A stretch of DNA of 64,000 bases, from assembly GCF_031426495.1 (NCBI RefSeq), contig NZ_JANPLK010000082.1:1-64000 (forward strand). Direction: 5' to 3'. The position numbers and the translations under genes are program-made. The DNA is from Gemmatimonas sp. Lineage in GTDB: Bacteria; Gemmatimonadota; Gemmatimonadetes; Gemmatimonadales; Gemmatimonadaceae. Below, piece by piece: positions 26,241 through 34,557 of the stretch. Position 1 is the first letter of the stretch; the number at the start of each line of letters is the position of its first letter. The notes below the pieces were generated by a model. That model was not told the DNA's origin and made no database searches. It saw only the letters and a program-made list of their open reading frames with translations.

Positions 26241-26993
26241 ATGCCGAAGTGGATTTCCCTGCGAGTACCTCTGGTGGCACTCGCCGCGCTGACCGTCGTT
26301 GGCGGTTCTGCGCTTACCGTCCGCACTTTGATGGCCTCCGATCACCAGGACACGCCGCTGGTGGAGCTGTCACCGCGCTTTGACGTCAATGACGTCTATG
26401 CGTTCCCGTCGCCGACCGACCCGTCGCGCACGGTACTCGTGCTGGGGACGAGTTCGCCGATCACGCCCGCGCAAACGCCGAGCTTCACGTTCGGCACGAA
26501 AGATCAGGAACTGTATCAGCTGAAGATTGACAACACCGGTGATGCCAATGAGGACCTCGTCTTCCAGTTCACATTCACGGGGAAGGCTGGTAAGCAGAAG
26601 GTTTCCATGCGCGGTCCAATGAAGCCCAACAGCGTCGGTACGCAGAATACGCTGGTGGGTGGGAAGCCACTGAAGGGCTATACCAATACGGTCATTGAGC
26701 AGGACGGCGTGAAGCTCTTCGCCGGCCCGCGCGACGATCCGTTCTTTATTGATCTCGAGCAGTTCTTCCGGATTCTTCCGGACCGTCGCCCCGAAACTGG
26801 TCCGCTGTCGATGATCACGCAGGGCCCGCTGACGTTCCGGTCAGCCACTGGTGCCAATCCGGCCGTTGATTTTCTGCGCGGTATCAACGACATGGCCATC
26901 GTCGTGGAACTGCCCACTTCGATGCTCGCCAACGCCGCAACCAATGGTCGCTTCGGAGTCTGGGGCACGACCAGCCGCGCCCGCGGCAACTAG
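26241..26993 (+). CDS. DUF4331 protein, N-terminal half
   Basis: A 250-residue exported protein. A signal segment (VPLVALAALTVVGGSALTV) is followed by SDHQDTPLVE, the counterpart of the SSHREAP start of DUF4331. Next come DVNDVYAFPSPTDPSRTVLV and the mid-domain strands with an ...FFIDLEQFFR block. DUF4331 domains are normally one chain of roughly 400 or more residues; here the polypeptide stops before the C-terminal block, which is encoded by the next gene. GGAG lies 6 bp before the ATG. The function of the family is unknown. Confidence 0.85.
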   Translation: MPKWISLRVPLVALAALTVVGGSALTVRTLMASDHQDTPLVELSPRFDVNDVYAFPSPTDPSRTVLVLGTSSPITPAQTPSFTFGTKDQELYQLKIDNTGDANEDLVFQFTFTGKAGKQKVSMRGPMKPNSVGTQNTLVGGKPLKGYTNTVIEQDGVKLFAGPRDDPFFIDLEQFFRILPDRRPETGPLSMITQGPLTFRSATGANPAVDFLRGINDMAIVVELPTSMLANAATNGRFGVWGTTSRARGN

Positions 26994-27046
26994 TCGTGCT
27001 GTCGCCAGTTCTCATTCGATTCCTCAACGATTCAGGAGCAAGATCC

Positions 27047-27700
27047 ATGTTGCGAACCACTGCCGCTCGCGCGGCTCGATTCACGCAGCGCACCGCGCTA
27101 CTGCTCGCCGTCGCAGCGACCGGAGCGCTCAGTGCCTGTCAGGATACGCCGCAGGACCAAGGGCTCACCGGTCCCTCGGCCAGCCAAAGCAAGGAAGGCA
27201 CCCGCGCCGACATTGGCGATGACGACGATTCGGTTGACGAGAACATCGTGTACGAGCAGGTGGAGTTCCTCGGCAATCCCTTGGTCAGTGAAGTTACGAT
27301 TGTGAAGGCGAATCATGATCGCTACAATCGTACACAGCCGTACAACAGCGCCGAGTTCGGCCCGCAGAGTCTGGCCTTCATCAATGCATTCCGCGGCAAC
27401 CAGCCCGTCGTGGCCAATACGCTCGGCGCGGTTCTGTATCCGGACATGTTGATCGTCGAGTCGTCGCGCAATCCGTCGACCTCTGGATGGTTGTCCTGGG
27501 CGTTGGCGAACGGATGGGGTGGACGAAACCTCGCTGACGATGTCGTCGATGCCGGCCTGTCGGCGATCTTCGGCAAGATCATCGCCAGCGATGGAGCCTT
27601 CTGCGACAACGGCCAATTGCCGCTGTGCACCGATAACGTGCCGGCCAACGATAAGGCATTCCTTCGCACGTTCCCGTATCTCGCGGCCCCGACGCTCTAA
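27047..27700 (+). CDS. DUF4331 protein, C-terminal half, separate lipoprotein
   Basis: A 217-residue protein with its own signal peptide and lipobox (AATGALSAC). The mature chain carries the part of DUF4331 missing from the previous gene: QVEFLGNPLVSEVTIVKANHDRYNR, the region around LYPDMLIVE, GGRNLADDVVDAGLSAIFG and the ending NDKAFLRTFPYLAAPTL. AGGAG lies 8 bp before the ATG. The 53-bp gap and independent export signal show a stable two-gene arrangement, not a simple frameshift. The two products probably associate outside the inner membrane (inference). Confidence 0.83.
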   Translation: MLRTTAARAARFTQRTALLLAVAATGALSACQDTPQDQGLTGPSASQSKEGTRADIGDDDDSVDENIVYEQVEFLGNPLVSEVTIVKANHDRYNRTQPYNSAEFGPQSLAFINAFRGNQPVVANTLGAVLYPDMLIVESSRNPSTSGWLSWALANGWGGRNLADDVVDAGLSAIFGKIIASDGAFCDNGQLPLCTDNVPANDKAFLRTFPYLAAPTL

Positions 27701-27736
27701 GCGTTCGGTCGTCTCGCTGTACACGCGGCACACTAG

Positions 27737-27773
27737 CCCGCATCTGTCCGGACTCCCTTCGGACAGATGCGGG
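27737..27773. terminator. Perfect 14-bp hairpin between DUF4331 and TPR genes
   Basis: CCCGCATCTGTCCG (27737-27750) and its exact complement (27760-27773) flank a 9-nt loop. There is no T-tract, and the next gene starts 23 bp later. It may be a terminator, an attenuator or an mRNA stabiliser. Confidence 0.55.
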
Positions 27774-27796
27774 TCGGCCACTTCACGGAGCGTTCC

Positions 27797-29053
27797 ATGT
27801 CTCACCGTACGCAATTGAACAGGCGCTGGATGACGGTGATCGCCGGATTTCTTGTCGTGGCCGTCGCGATTGTGGTGGTAACGGTCGTGAATGACCGTAC
27901 AGCGTCGCGTTCGCCGGTCGTACGAAGCGCGCCCTTGGTCGAATTCTCCACCGTCGCAGCCACCGACGCCGACATCCGCGATCGCAACATTGACTTCTAT
28001 GCTGCGCGAGCTGCGAGCGATCCGGCGAGTTCCAGCGACCGACTCGCTGTGGCGGGACTGCTCTTTGCGCGGTCGCGCACGAATGGCTCGGTAGCGGATC
28101 TGACGCGCGCTGAGGCGTTGGCCCGCGAATCGGTCGCCCTGCGTATGCAGCGCAACGGGCAGGCCTTCGAACTGTTGGCCAGCGTACTCATGGCGCGCCA
28201 CGCGTTTGCCGAGGCGCGCGCCGTGGCACTGCGTGCTGACTCGCTGGAGCCGGCAAACCCATCGCATCTCGCGCTGCTGGGCGAGATCGAACTGGAACTC
28301 GGCGACTACGCCGCCGCCGCCACGCACTTCGGCGCCATTTACTATGATCGTCAGCAGTTCACGATCGGCGCGCGTCTGGCTCGGTGGTATGAAGTCACCG
28401 GGCGCGCCGATATGGCTCGACTATTTCTCAAGAACGCGATCACGCACGTGGACGAGCGCGACGACCTGCCGCGCGAGCAGATCGCGTGGTTTCACTATCG
28501 GCTGGGTGAACTGGAGTTGCGCCTCGGGAATTTCACGGCGGCCGACTCGGCGTTGCAAGACGGCCTACGCCGTAACCCGGACGACGTGCGCGTGTTGGGT
28601 GCGCTGTCGCGATTGGCCCTCGCCCGGAGCGACTGGTCACGCGCCATCGAGTACGGTGATCGGGCTACCGGTGTACAACTCGATCCGACCACCCTCGGAG
28701 CGGTCAGTCGCGCCTACGCCGCCCAGGGCGACACGGCGCAAGCGACAGCCTATGCGCGCGCCATGTCGGTGAGCGCGCTCAAGCAGCCCGGTGTCATTCA
28801 TCGCGCATGGGGGCTCTTCTTGCTGGATCATGGCACGCCGAGCGAACGCGCTGAGGTGCTGGCGCGCGCCGAGCGCGAACTGCGCGACCGCAAGGATGTG
28901 TACGGACATGATCTGGTGGCGTGGGCGCTGTATCGTACGGGGCATGGTGACGAGGCACGGCGCGCGATGGCGATGGCCGTGTCGCAGCACACGCAGGATC
29001 AGATGCTGGTGGCCCACGCGGCTGCCATAGGCGTGGGCGTCCTTCCGCGTTGA
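27797..29053 (+). CDS. TPR-repeat membrane-anchored protein
   Basis: A 418-residue protein with one N-terminal membrane helix (WMTVIAGFLVVAVAIVVVTVV), then tetratricopeptide-like helical pairs throughout. Examples are LEPANPSHLALLGEIELELGDYAAAATHFG, WFHYRLGELELRLGNFTAADSALQ and LGALSRLALARSDWSRAIEYG. It is a scaffold for protein-protein contact, presumably facing the periplasm. The ATG at 27797 is preceded by GGAG at 7 bp. It follows the DUF4331 pair in the same direction, so the three may act together, although the hairpin at 27737 could separate their expression. Confidence 0.85.
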   Translation: MSHRTQLNRRWMTVIAGFLVVAVAIVVVTVVNDRTASRSPVVRSAPLVEFSTVAATDADIRDRNIDFYAARAASDPASSSDRLAVAGLLFARSRTNGSVADLTRAEALARESVALRMQRNGQAFELLASVLMARHAFAEARAVALRADSLEPANPSHLALLGEIELELGDYAAAATHFGAIYYDRQQFTIGARLARWYEVTGRADMARLFLKNAITHVDERDDLPREQIAWFHYRLGELELRLGNFTAADSALQDGLRRNPDDVRVLGALSRLALARSDWSRAIEYGDRATGVQLDPTTLGAVSRAYAAQGDTAQATAYARAMSVSALKQPGVIHRAWGLFLLDHGTPSERAEVLARAERELRDRKDVYGHDLVAWALYRTGHGDEARRAMAMAVSQHTQDQMLVAHAAAIGVGVLPR

Positions 29054-29248
29054 CTTGGACGCCGCCATGTGCTGTGTTGACGTAGCGCGACCGGCGTGAC
29101 TGCCAACGACGGGTCGAGCCTTCGGTCCATGGCTGGGACGCTGAAGCACGAACTGTCGGGCCTGATGACGTTTGGATGAGGTCGTAGTGACACCAACCGC
29201 AGTTGACGGGTTATCAATGGGAAGCCCTTTTCCCTGACCACCCGACCG

Positions 29249-30499
29249 ATGCGCATTGCTCGTTCACGCACCTCATCTCTGATTGCCGCGCTCGCGATCA
29301 TGGCTACCGCTTGTTCTGGCGCCGGCACCGCGCCCGACTTGGGCGCTGCCGACTCGCTCGCGGCCCTGCCGCGCGCGCTCACGGCGACCGAGCGTCAGGC
29401 CATCACCGCCGGCAACGACTTCGCGCTCAGGCTGTTACAGCGCACCTCCGCTCGCAGTGCGGGTAATGTGCTGCTGTCGCCGCTCTCGGTCTCGCTGGCC
29501 CTCGGCATGACGATGAATGGCGCCGCGGACGAGACGCGTTCCGAGATGCAGCGCGTGCTCGGTTGGGGAGCGGCGAACCGTGCCGACATCAACGTGGCGT
29601 ATCGTGACCTGATGACGATGCTGCCCGCGCTCGACGGCCGCGTGACGGTGCGGATTGCCAACGGGATCTGGATGCTGCAGCCGAAAGTGCCCGACGCGAC
29701 CTTCGTTGGCGAGGCGCGTCAGTTCTTCAACGCGCCGGTGACGAGTGAGGTGACGCCGCGCGCGATGTTCGATGCGGTGAACGCGTGGGGCGATCGCGAA
29801 ACCCGTGGCATGATTCCGAAAGTGCTGCAGCAGGATCCGCCGCGGGACCTCGCGATGCTGTTGGCGAACGCCGTGTACTTTGCCGGCACGTGGCGCGATC
29901 GCTTTGATCCTGCGAAAACGAGCCCCGGCCCCTTTCAGCTCGAGGGCAGCACCACGGCCACCGTGCCCATGATGGCGCGCGAGGGGGGCTTCCGCAGCTG
30001 GCGCGATGATCGCCTCGTGGCCGTCGAGATGCCCTATGGTAATGCGGCATTCTCCATGCTCGTGCTGATGCCGACCAGAGACGCGGTGGGCCCGTTCGTG
30101 GCCACGCTCGATACGGTGCGGCTCACTCAAGTGGTGCAGGGGCTACGCGAGGCGAGAGCCGACGAGCGACTGCGCTTCCCGAAGTTCACCCTCGAAAGTG
30201 CACTCGAACTGTCACCCGACCTGCGAGCCCTCGGCATGACGCGTGCCTTCTCCGACGCGGCCCAGTTTCCGCGATTGGTGACGAACGAATCCACCAAGCT
30301 CTCGTTCGTGCAGCATAATGTGAAAGTCGAGGTGGATGAGAAGGGGACACGCGCCGCCGCCGTCACCGTGGTGGGTGTGGTGGTGACATCAGTCCCACTC
30401 GGCGTGGACATCGACCGCCCGTTCGTCTTCCTGATCCGCGAGCGACTGAGCGGGACTCTGCTGTTTGCGGGCGTCGTGCGGAATCCCCTGGCGCGCTGA
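29249..30499 (+). CDS. Serpin-family lipoprotein (serine protease inhibitor)
   Basis: A 416-residue serpin with a lipobox (IMATACSG). Serpin landmarks include GNVLLSPLSVSLALGMTMNGA, LANAVYFAGTWRDRFD and the ending DRPFVFLIRE...LLFAGVVRNP. The hinge is EVDEKGTRAAAV. Counting from the hinge to DRPF gives a reactive loop the same length as alpha-1-antitrypsin, putting P1-P1' at Thr380-Ser381 in a Val-rich loop (VVGVVVTSVP). That predicts elastase- or subtilisin-like targets (inference). Arg at P13 is unusual for an inhibitory hinge. Surface anchoring suggests defence against external or own secreted proteases. Confidence 0.92.
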   Translation: MRIARSRTSSLIAALAIMATACSGAGTAPDLGAADSLAALPRALTATERQAITAGNDFALRLLQRTSARSAGNVLLSPLSVSLALGMTMNGAADETRSEMQRVLGWGAANRADINVAYRDLMTMLPALDGRVTVRIANGIWMLQPKVPDATFVGEARQFFNAPVTSEVTPRAMFDAVNAWGDRETRGMIPKVLQQDPPRDLAMLLANAVYFAGTWRDRFDPAKTSPGPFQLEGSTTATVPMMAREGGFRSWRDDRLVAVEMPYGNAAFSMLVLMPTRDAVGPFVATLDTVRLTQVVQGLREARADERLRFPKFTLESALELSPDLRALGMTRAFSDAAQFPRLVTNESTKLSFVQHNVKVEVDEKGTRAAAVTVVGVVVTSVPLGVDIDRPFVFLIRERLSGTLLFAGVVRNPLAR

Positions 30500-30680
30500 G
30501 CAAGTTTCGCGCGGCGCGGACTACGCCCCGCGCGCTGTAGCGCCGAGCTGGTGACGCGCGTCACGTCGCTGTTACCGTTCCGGCGCCGTTCAACACCACG
30601 TGCCACGCGGTGCGCGCTGCGGGTGCGCTGGTGCGTTGAGCGGACCACAGCCTACGGTCGTCCCCTCCTGAGAGGAAACC

Positions 30681-31358
30681 GTGTCTGTCTCGCCACCGCT
30701 GCTACGCCGCGCACTGCGCGCTGCGAACTATCGCCGTCCCTCGATAGCCGTCATCGTCGCGCGGTCTATCGCGCTCACACTTGGCGCGTCGTTGGTCCTG
30801 CTTGGCGTGATGTCTGTACTGGCCGACGCCGCGCGTGGGCAAGGCAGCGCTGCCCCCGACCCCACCGTTCGCGCAGCGCTTTCCCACCTCGCCGACAAGC
30901 ACGGACTGTGGGGATCGGTGGGACTCGGTCGCGCGAGTGGCCGCTTGCAGTGCGAGGCCTGCACCAAGGGCGCGACGTATGCCTATGCCGGACACGCCTC
31001 GATCGGATGGCGGCTCAGTCCCGTACTCTTGGTGGGCGCCGAAACGCTGGCGTGGTTCGATGTGATGGGCGGTGGCGCGGACCGCATCGTTCGTGGCACG
31101 TACCTGGTAGGTCGCTCCTATTTGACTGCCGGCCGCCGCCTCTTCGTGCACGGTGGACTTGGCGTCGCCAGCTACACCATCAATGACGGAGATCTCGCGT
31201 TCCGCACGCAGTCGCCGTCGGCGTCGCTCGCGATGGGATACGACTGGCGACTTCGCACGGTTGTGCTCACGCCATCAATCGCCGCCGTGGCCTCCACCGG
31301 CGGTCCGCTGCGGAGTGATCGCACCGAGAACGCGATCGCCGAGAATGCGCGCCTTTGA
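30681..31358 (+). CDS. Outer-membrane beta-barrel protein, apparently cut short by TGA
   Basis: The predicted product has 225 residues, with GTG start and GAGG upstream. A signal-anchor segment (IALTLGASLVLLGVMSVLA) precedes alternating beta-strands of a small porin-like barrel (LWGSVGLGRASGRLQ, YAYAGHASIGWRLSPVLLVGAET, LFVHGGLGVASYT, WRLRTVVLTPSIAAVAS). The frame stops at TGA 31356-31358. Reading on in the same frame gives LLRTSFALSWYR and a stop at 31395-31397, a typical final amphipathic strand ending in aromatic residues. The extended stop would overlap the next start as TGATG. The gene is therefore either a recent nonsense mutant or a readthrough case. A CxxC (CEACTK) sits in the N-terminal part. 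Confidence 0.7.
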   Translation: MSVSPPLLRRALRAANYRRPSIAVIVARSIALTLGASLVLLGVMSVLADAARGQGSAAPDPTVRAALSHLADKHGLWGSVGLGRASGRLQCEACTKGATYAYAGHASIGWRLSPVLLVGAETLAWFDVMGGGADRIVRGTYLVGRSYLTAGRRLFVHGGLGVASYTINDGDLAFRTQSPSASLAMGYDWRLRTVVLTPSIAAVASTGGPLRSDRTENAIAENARL

Positions 31359-31396
31359 CTGCTGCGCACGTCATTCGCCCTCTCCTGGTATCGCTG

Positions 31397-32656
31397 ATGC
31401 AGCCCATCATGTCTATGGGCGCGACGCCGATGGCGCTTGGCCTGCTCTTCGCGCTCGCGGCGTGCACTGACGCGTCCAATACGGGCCCCACCGACGCCGA
31501 ACTCGGCTCCGCTGCTCCGGCGCGCGCCTATGGAATCTGGGTGCCGAGCAAGACGGACACCTGCTCGCCCGACGTGCACAACCGCTACGCCACGCTCGGA
31601 CCGGACGGGAAGAAGTATCCCACGTGGCATCCGCCGGTCGACCCCATCTCGGGTTGCAGCTTCGGTCATGAGCATGGGCGCGATCCACATGGGTCGGCGC
31701 TATACGATCGCGTTGGTGATCTCGCCTTCGGGTATGCGAACGAGCAACTCGATGCGGCGAATCTTGGCATGCAACGTCATGAGGACCACGTCGGACACAA
31801 GATCGAATGGGAGAACGGCGTGCGCATACGGCCTGGCGGTGGCGCCGGTACGGCGATCGAGGTGACTTGTGACGTGCTCGTGAAACTGCATCAGGGCACG
31901 CACTCGCGCGACGCGTTCACCAACAATCTGCACGAACTCAATTACCATATCCGCTGCAACGATCGCACGGAGATGCACGTGACGCTGCTGAGCGCCATCG
32001 GTCGCCCAGGTGAATTTCAGAGCTCCTGCGGCGGTACGGTTCAGGCGGGGGTGGCGACGCCGTCCAACGCGCCGAGTGGTGGGGGCCATCGTCGGATCCC
32101 AGATGCCAACTGTCTGCTCTCACGTCTGTTGGTCGCGCCCGGACGTGAGTCAGACTTTGGGCACCTGCATGAAAGCTGGGAGACATCGAACGAGATCAAA
32201 AGCGCTGACGGCAAGCGGCTGGCGGCATTCAATCCGTACTTTCAGGTGTTTCGCCCGAGTCGCTACTTCGATCCCGCGGTACCCGGCGTGGTGGGACGTC
32301 CGGTGACGCTCTGTGCAACGACGATCGGTGACCTCCGTGCCCGCGGTCGTGAATGTGATGGGCTGACGAGCACGGTGAGTGGTACGCTGTTGAGCGTCGA
32401 GTTCGACGATGTCCGTTCAGGATTCAACGGTGCGCGCCGTCAGGTGGACATCAACGACAATCAGATCAGCAACGCTGGTGGCCCCGCGGTGTGGTACACC
32501 GATCCGTTCGGACGCAACGGGCGTCCCACACCGTTTGCCGGTAGCATTCGCCAGGAGATCGCGTCGATCAACAACGACTATGGTGTCGGGATCAACGGTC
32601 CGGTCATCGGCGGCGATCGGAACTACGCGGGGGTGGGGACGCGGGCGCCGAACTAA
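31397..32656 (+). CDS. Lipoprotein of unknown family, His-rich N-terminal region
   Basis: A 419-residue predicted lipoprotein (ATG 31397; lipobox LLFALAAC). I do not recognise the family. The mature N-terminal half is rich in His and Cys: SFGHEHGRDPHGS, GMQRHEDHVGHKIEWE, KLHQGTHSRDAF, NNLHELNYHIRC. These could form a metal site. The middle has SDFGHLHESWET, and the C-terminal part has paired Cys (LCATTI, RECDG) and an Asn/Gly-rich end (NDYGVGINGPVIGGDRNYAG). The start overlaps the natural end of the barrel gene, suggesting coupling. It ends convergently with the next gene. Confidence 0.65.
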   Translation: MQPIMSMGATPMALGLLFALAACTDASNTGPTDAELGSAAPARAYGIWVPSKTDTCSPDVHNRYATLGPDGKKYPTWHPPVDPISGCSFGHEHGRDPHGSALYDRVGDLAFGYANEQLDAANLGMQRHEDHVGHKIEWENGVRIRPGGGAGTAIEVTCDVLVKLHQGTHSRDAFTNNLHELNYHIRCNDRTEMHVTLLSAIGRPGEFQSSCGGTVQAGVATPSNAPSGGGHRRIPDANCLLSRLLVAPGRESDFGHLHESWETSNEIKSADGKRLAAFNPYFQVFRPSRYFDPAVPGVVGRPVTLCATTIGDLRARGRECDGLTSTVSGTLLSVEFDDVRSGFNGARRQVDINDNQISNAGGPAVWYTDPFGRNGRPTPFAGSIRQEIASINNDYGVGINGPVIGGDRNYAGVGTRAPN

Positions 32657-32669
32657 CGGCGCTCGTCGC

Positions 32670-33764
32670 CTATCGTTTCTCGAGCCGATACAGTCGCACC
32701 TCCGGCACCTGTTCTTCTGGATCGATGTACCGACCGAGCACGTAGTCAGCACCGATTTCGTACACCTCGAGCGCTACCGGCATCGCGATCGTGGCGCGCA
32801 CGTTGCCGGCCGGCGCAAACACGGTCCACCGAACGGTTGTTGACGACGCGCTCGGAAAGTGCTGCACCCACACGTGCCCGGTGGCGTCGACCAGCAGATC
32901 GCGCGTGGCCGGCAGAAACTCGGGCATCGTCATGGTCGCGAAGCTTCGTTCGATCACTGTCCGTGCACGCTCTCCCAGCTTGGCGACTTCCCGCTCGCGT
33001 TCGGCCTCCACGTCAGCCTTGGTCACGCGCACGCGCGTCGCCGGCGCGGTCAGAGACGGCATGGCCTTCCCCGACAGGTCAAACACCAGCACCTCGAGTC
33101 GATCCGCCAGTGCGACATACGCGCGCGACGCGGAGAGTGCGACGCGTGGCTCCCGGCCCAACGGCAGTGGTCCATCGCCGCCGCCTTCGCGCCAGCGGTC
33201 GCCCGCGGGAAACGTCCCCAGTGGCACTTCGACGCTCGTGTCGGCCCGGGCGATCCAGTACCGCACCTTCGGGCGGTACGCGCCAGCCTTCATGTCACGA
33301 TCAGACGCCCAGCCCATCGCGACGAAACGCATGGCGGCGTTGCAGGCGATCCGGTATGTCGGCGTCGGAAAGCGAAAGCCGCGCTGGAACGCGCCGTCGA
33401 GAGTGAAGACGGACAGCGGCCCGGTGATGTCGTTCGCCACGAGCGCGCTTCCGCATCGCAACAGCGGCGCCAAGTAGCCGACTTCACCGGGGCCTTGTCC
33501 CTTGCGGGCATATCGCTTCACCAACGTGCCCGATGACGTGAACTCGCGAATCGCGTAGTCCGCCAGATCACCCACCACGATATTGCCGTTGGGTAAGCGC
33601 GTCGCGCCTGCCGGTGCCGCCAACGAGAGCTCGGCCTTCTCAGCGGAGCCAATGCGGACCGAGGGAGTCGCGGCGACATGCCAGCTGGTCGTCTGCGCGG
33701 AGAGGACGAGCGGGCCGACCAGCGCGAAGCCCAGCACGAGAGACTGCGGCGAGAGCATTCGCAT
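32670..33764 (-). CDS. Six-bladed beta-propeller exported protein
   Basis: A 364-residue protein with a signal peptide (SLVLGFALVGPLVLSAQ). The repeating pattern is that of 6-bladed propellers of the NHL/DUF4934 type: GATRLPNGNIVVGDLADYAIREF, the KGQGPGEVGYLAP block that is near-diagnostic of this family, and LLVDATGHVWVQHF. These are usually secreted or periplasmic binding proteins, and no enzymatic residues can be named. It ends 13 bp from the convergent lipoprotein gene. It may follow the DUF3047 gene (90-bp gap) but is probably separately expressed. Confidence 0.83.
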   Translation of the reverse strand: MRMLSPQSLVLGFALVGPLVLSAQTTSWHVAATPSVRIGSAEKAELSLAAPAGATRLPNGNIVVGDLADYAIREFTSSGTLVKRYARKGQGPGEVGYLAPLLRCGSALVANDITGPLSVFTLDGAFQRGFRFPTPTYRIACNAAMRFVAMGWASDRDMKAGAYRPKVRYWIARADTSVEVPLGTFPAGDRWREGGGDGPLPLGREPRVALSASRAYVALADRLEVLVFDLSGKAMPSLTAPATRVRVTKADVEAEREREVAKLGERARTVIERSFATMTMPEFLPATRDLLVDATGHVWVQHFPSASSTTVRWTVFAPAGNVRATIAMPVALEVYEIGADYVLGRYIDPEEQVPEVRLYRLEKR

Positions 33765-33854
33765 ACGGAGAGGTGAAGATCAGAGGGATTCCCACGAGCT
33801 AGTGCTCCACGGGGAGAAAAGCTTACACCGCCTGAAAACGCGCTGCGCCGTCGC

Positions 33855-34547
33855 TCAGCGATCGCGCCACACCAGCCCGCGAATGTCGGCCTCAGCCCGC
33901 GCCCCGGTTTGGTCGGTATCCTGCATCATCCCGACCGCAGCGATCCTGCCGTCGCGCCACGCGCAGTCTCGCGCCGCATCGGCGGCTGGTGACACCGTCA
34001 GACGCTGCCAAGACGTGCTGCTCGCGGTAGGCAGGCGAATGTCGCACAGGCTGTCGTCACGCTTGATACGCTGCGCAGCGCTTACGGTGCCAAGGGAGTA
34101 GAAGAGCACGCGTCGAGTGGGAAGGAAGCGTCTCGCGCTCTCGAACACGACGTAGAGTCGCAAGGCGGCATCCGAACGGGCGGTGACCGCGAGGTCGGCA
34201 CCCGCGGGGAGCACCGGCAGCCGGTATTCGAGGGTGGCCGTGCCGTCAGGCGAGAGTGGCTGCTCACGGAGGTCGAGAACGAACCATGCGGCCATACGGT
34301 TGCCACTGATGGAGAGGAATCGGTCACCGCGCTCGTCGCGCACGGCGGACGACGGCGAACGCGACCCACGTACGGCGCGCCGCTGCCACCGCGGCGGCAA
34401 CGAGTCGCCGGCGTTGGCCGTCGCCAGCGTGAGCAGATCGATCTCCCCCCCGATCGACGTGGAGGCGGACGCGATCGGCGTCGTCGCGCCCCACATGCCC
34501 CACACACTGACCGCGACGGCCGTGCGCATCCACCACGCGACTCTCAT
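33855..34547 (-). CDS. DUF3047 exported protein
   Basis: A 230-residue protein with a signal peptide (TAVAVSVWGMWGATTPIASA). The DUF3047 core is seen in the central strand set (FVLDLREQPLSPDGTATLEYRLP, then RSDAALRLYVVFES...RRVLFYSLG) and the later DSLCDIRLPTASSTSW. The ATG at 34547 lies 10 bp after the stop of the flavoprotein reductase gene, so the two are probably cotranscribed. The purine stretch GGGAG abuts this ATG too closely to be a good ribosome site; the ATG at 34529 is an alternative. Family function is unknown. Confidence 0.75.
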   Translation of the reverse strand: MRVAWWMRTAVAVSVWGMWGATTPIASASTSIGGEIDLLTLATANAGDSLPPRWQRRAVRGSRSPSSAVRDERGDRFLSISGNRMAAWFVLDLREQPLSPDGTATLEYRLPVLPAGADLAVTARSDAALRLYVVFESARRFLPTRRVLFYSLGTVSAAQRIKRDDSLCDIRLPTASSTSWQRLTVSPAADAARDCAWRDGRIAAVGMMQDTDQTGARAEADIRGLVWRDR

Positions 34548-34557
34548 CTCCCTGCGG

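Noticed and set aside
30500..30540. GC-rich possible hairpin after the serpin gene
   Set aside because: The arms pair imperfectly and no T-tract follows, so I could not support a terminator.
33820..33838. CTTACACCGCCTGAAAA upstream of the six-bladed propeller gene as a sixth operator
   Set aside because: The right arm reads TGAAA or CTGAA rather than RTAAA at the proper spacing, so it does not fit the palindrome.
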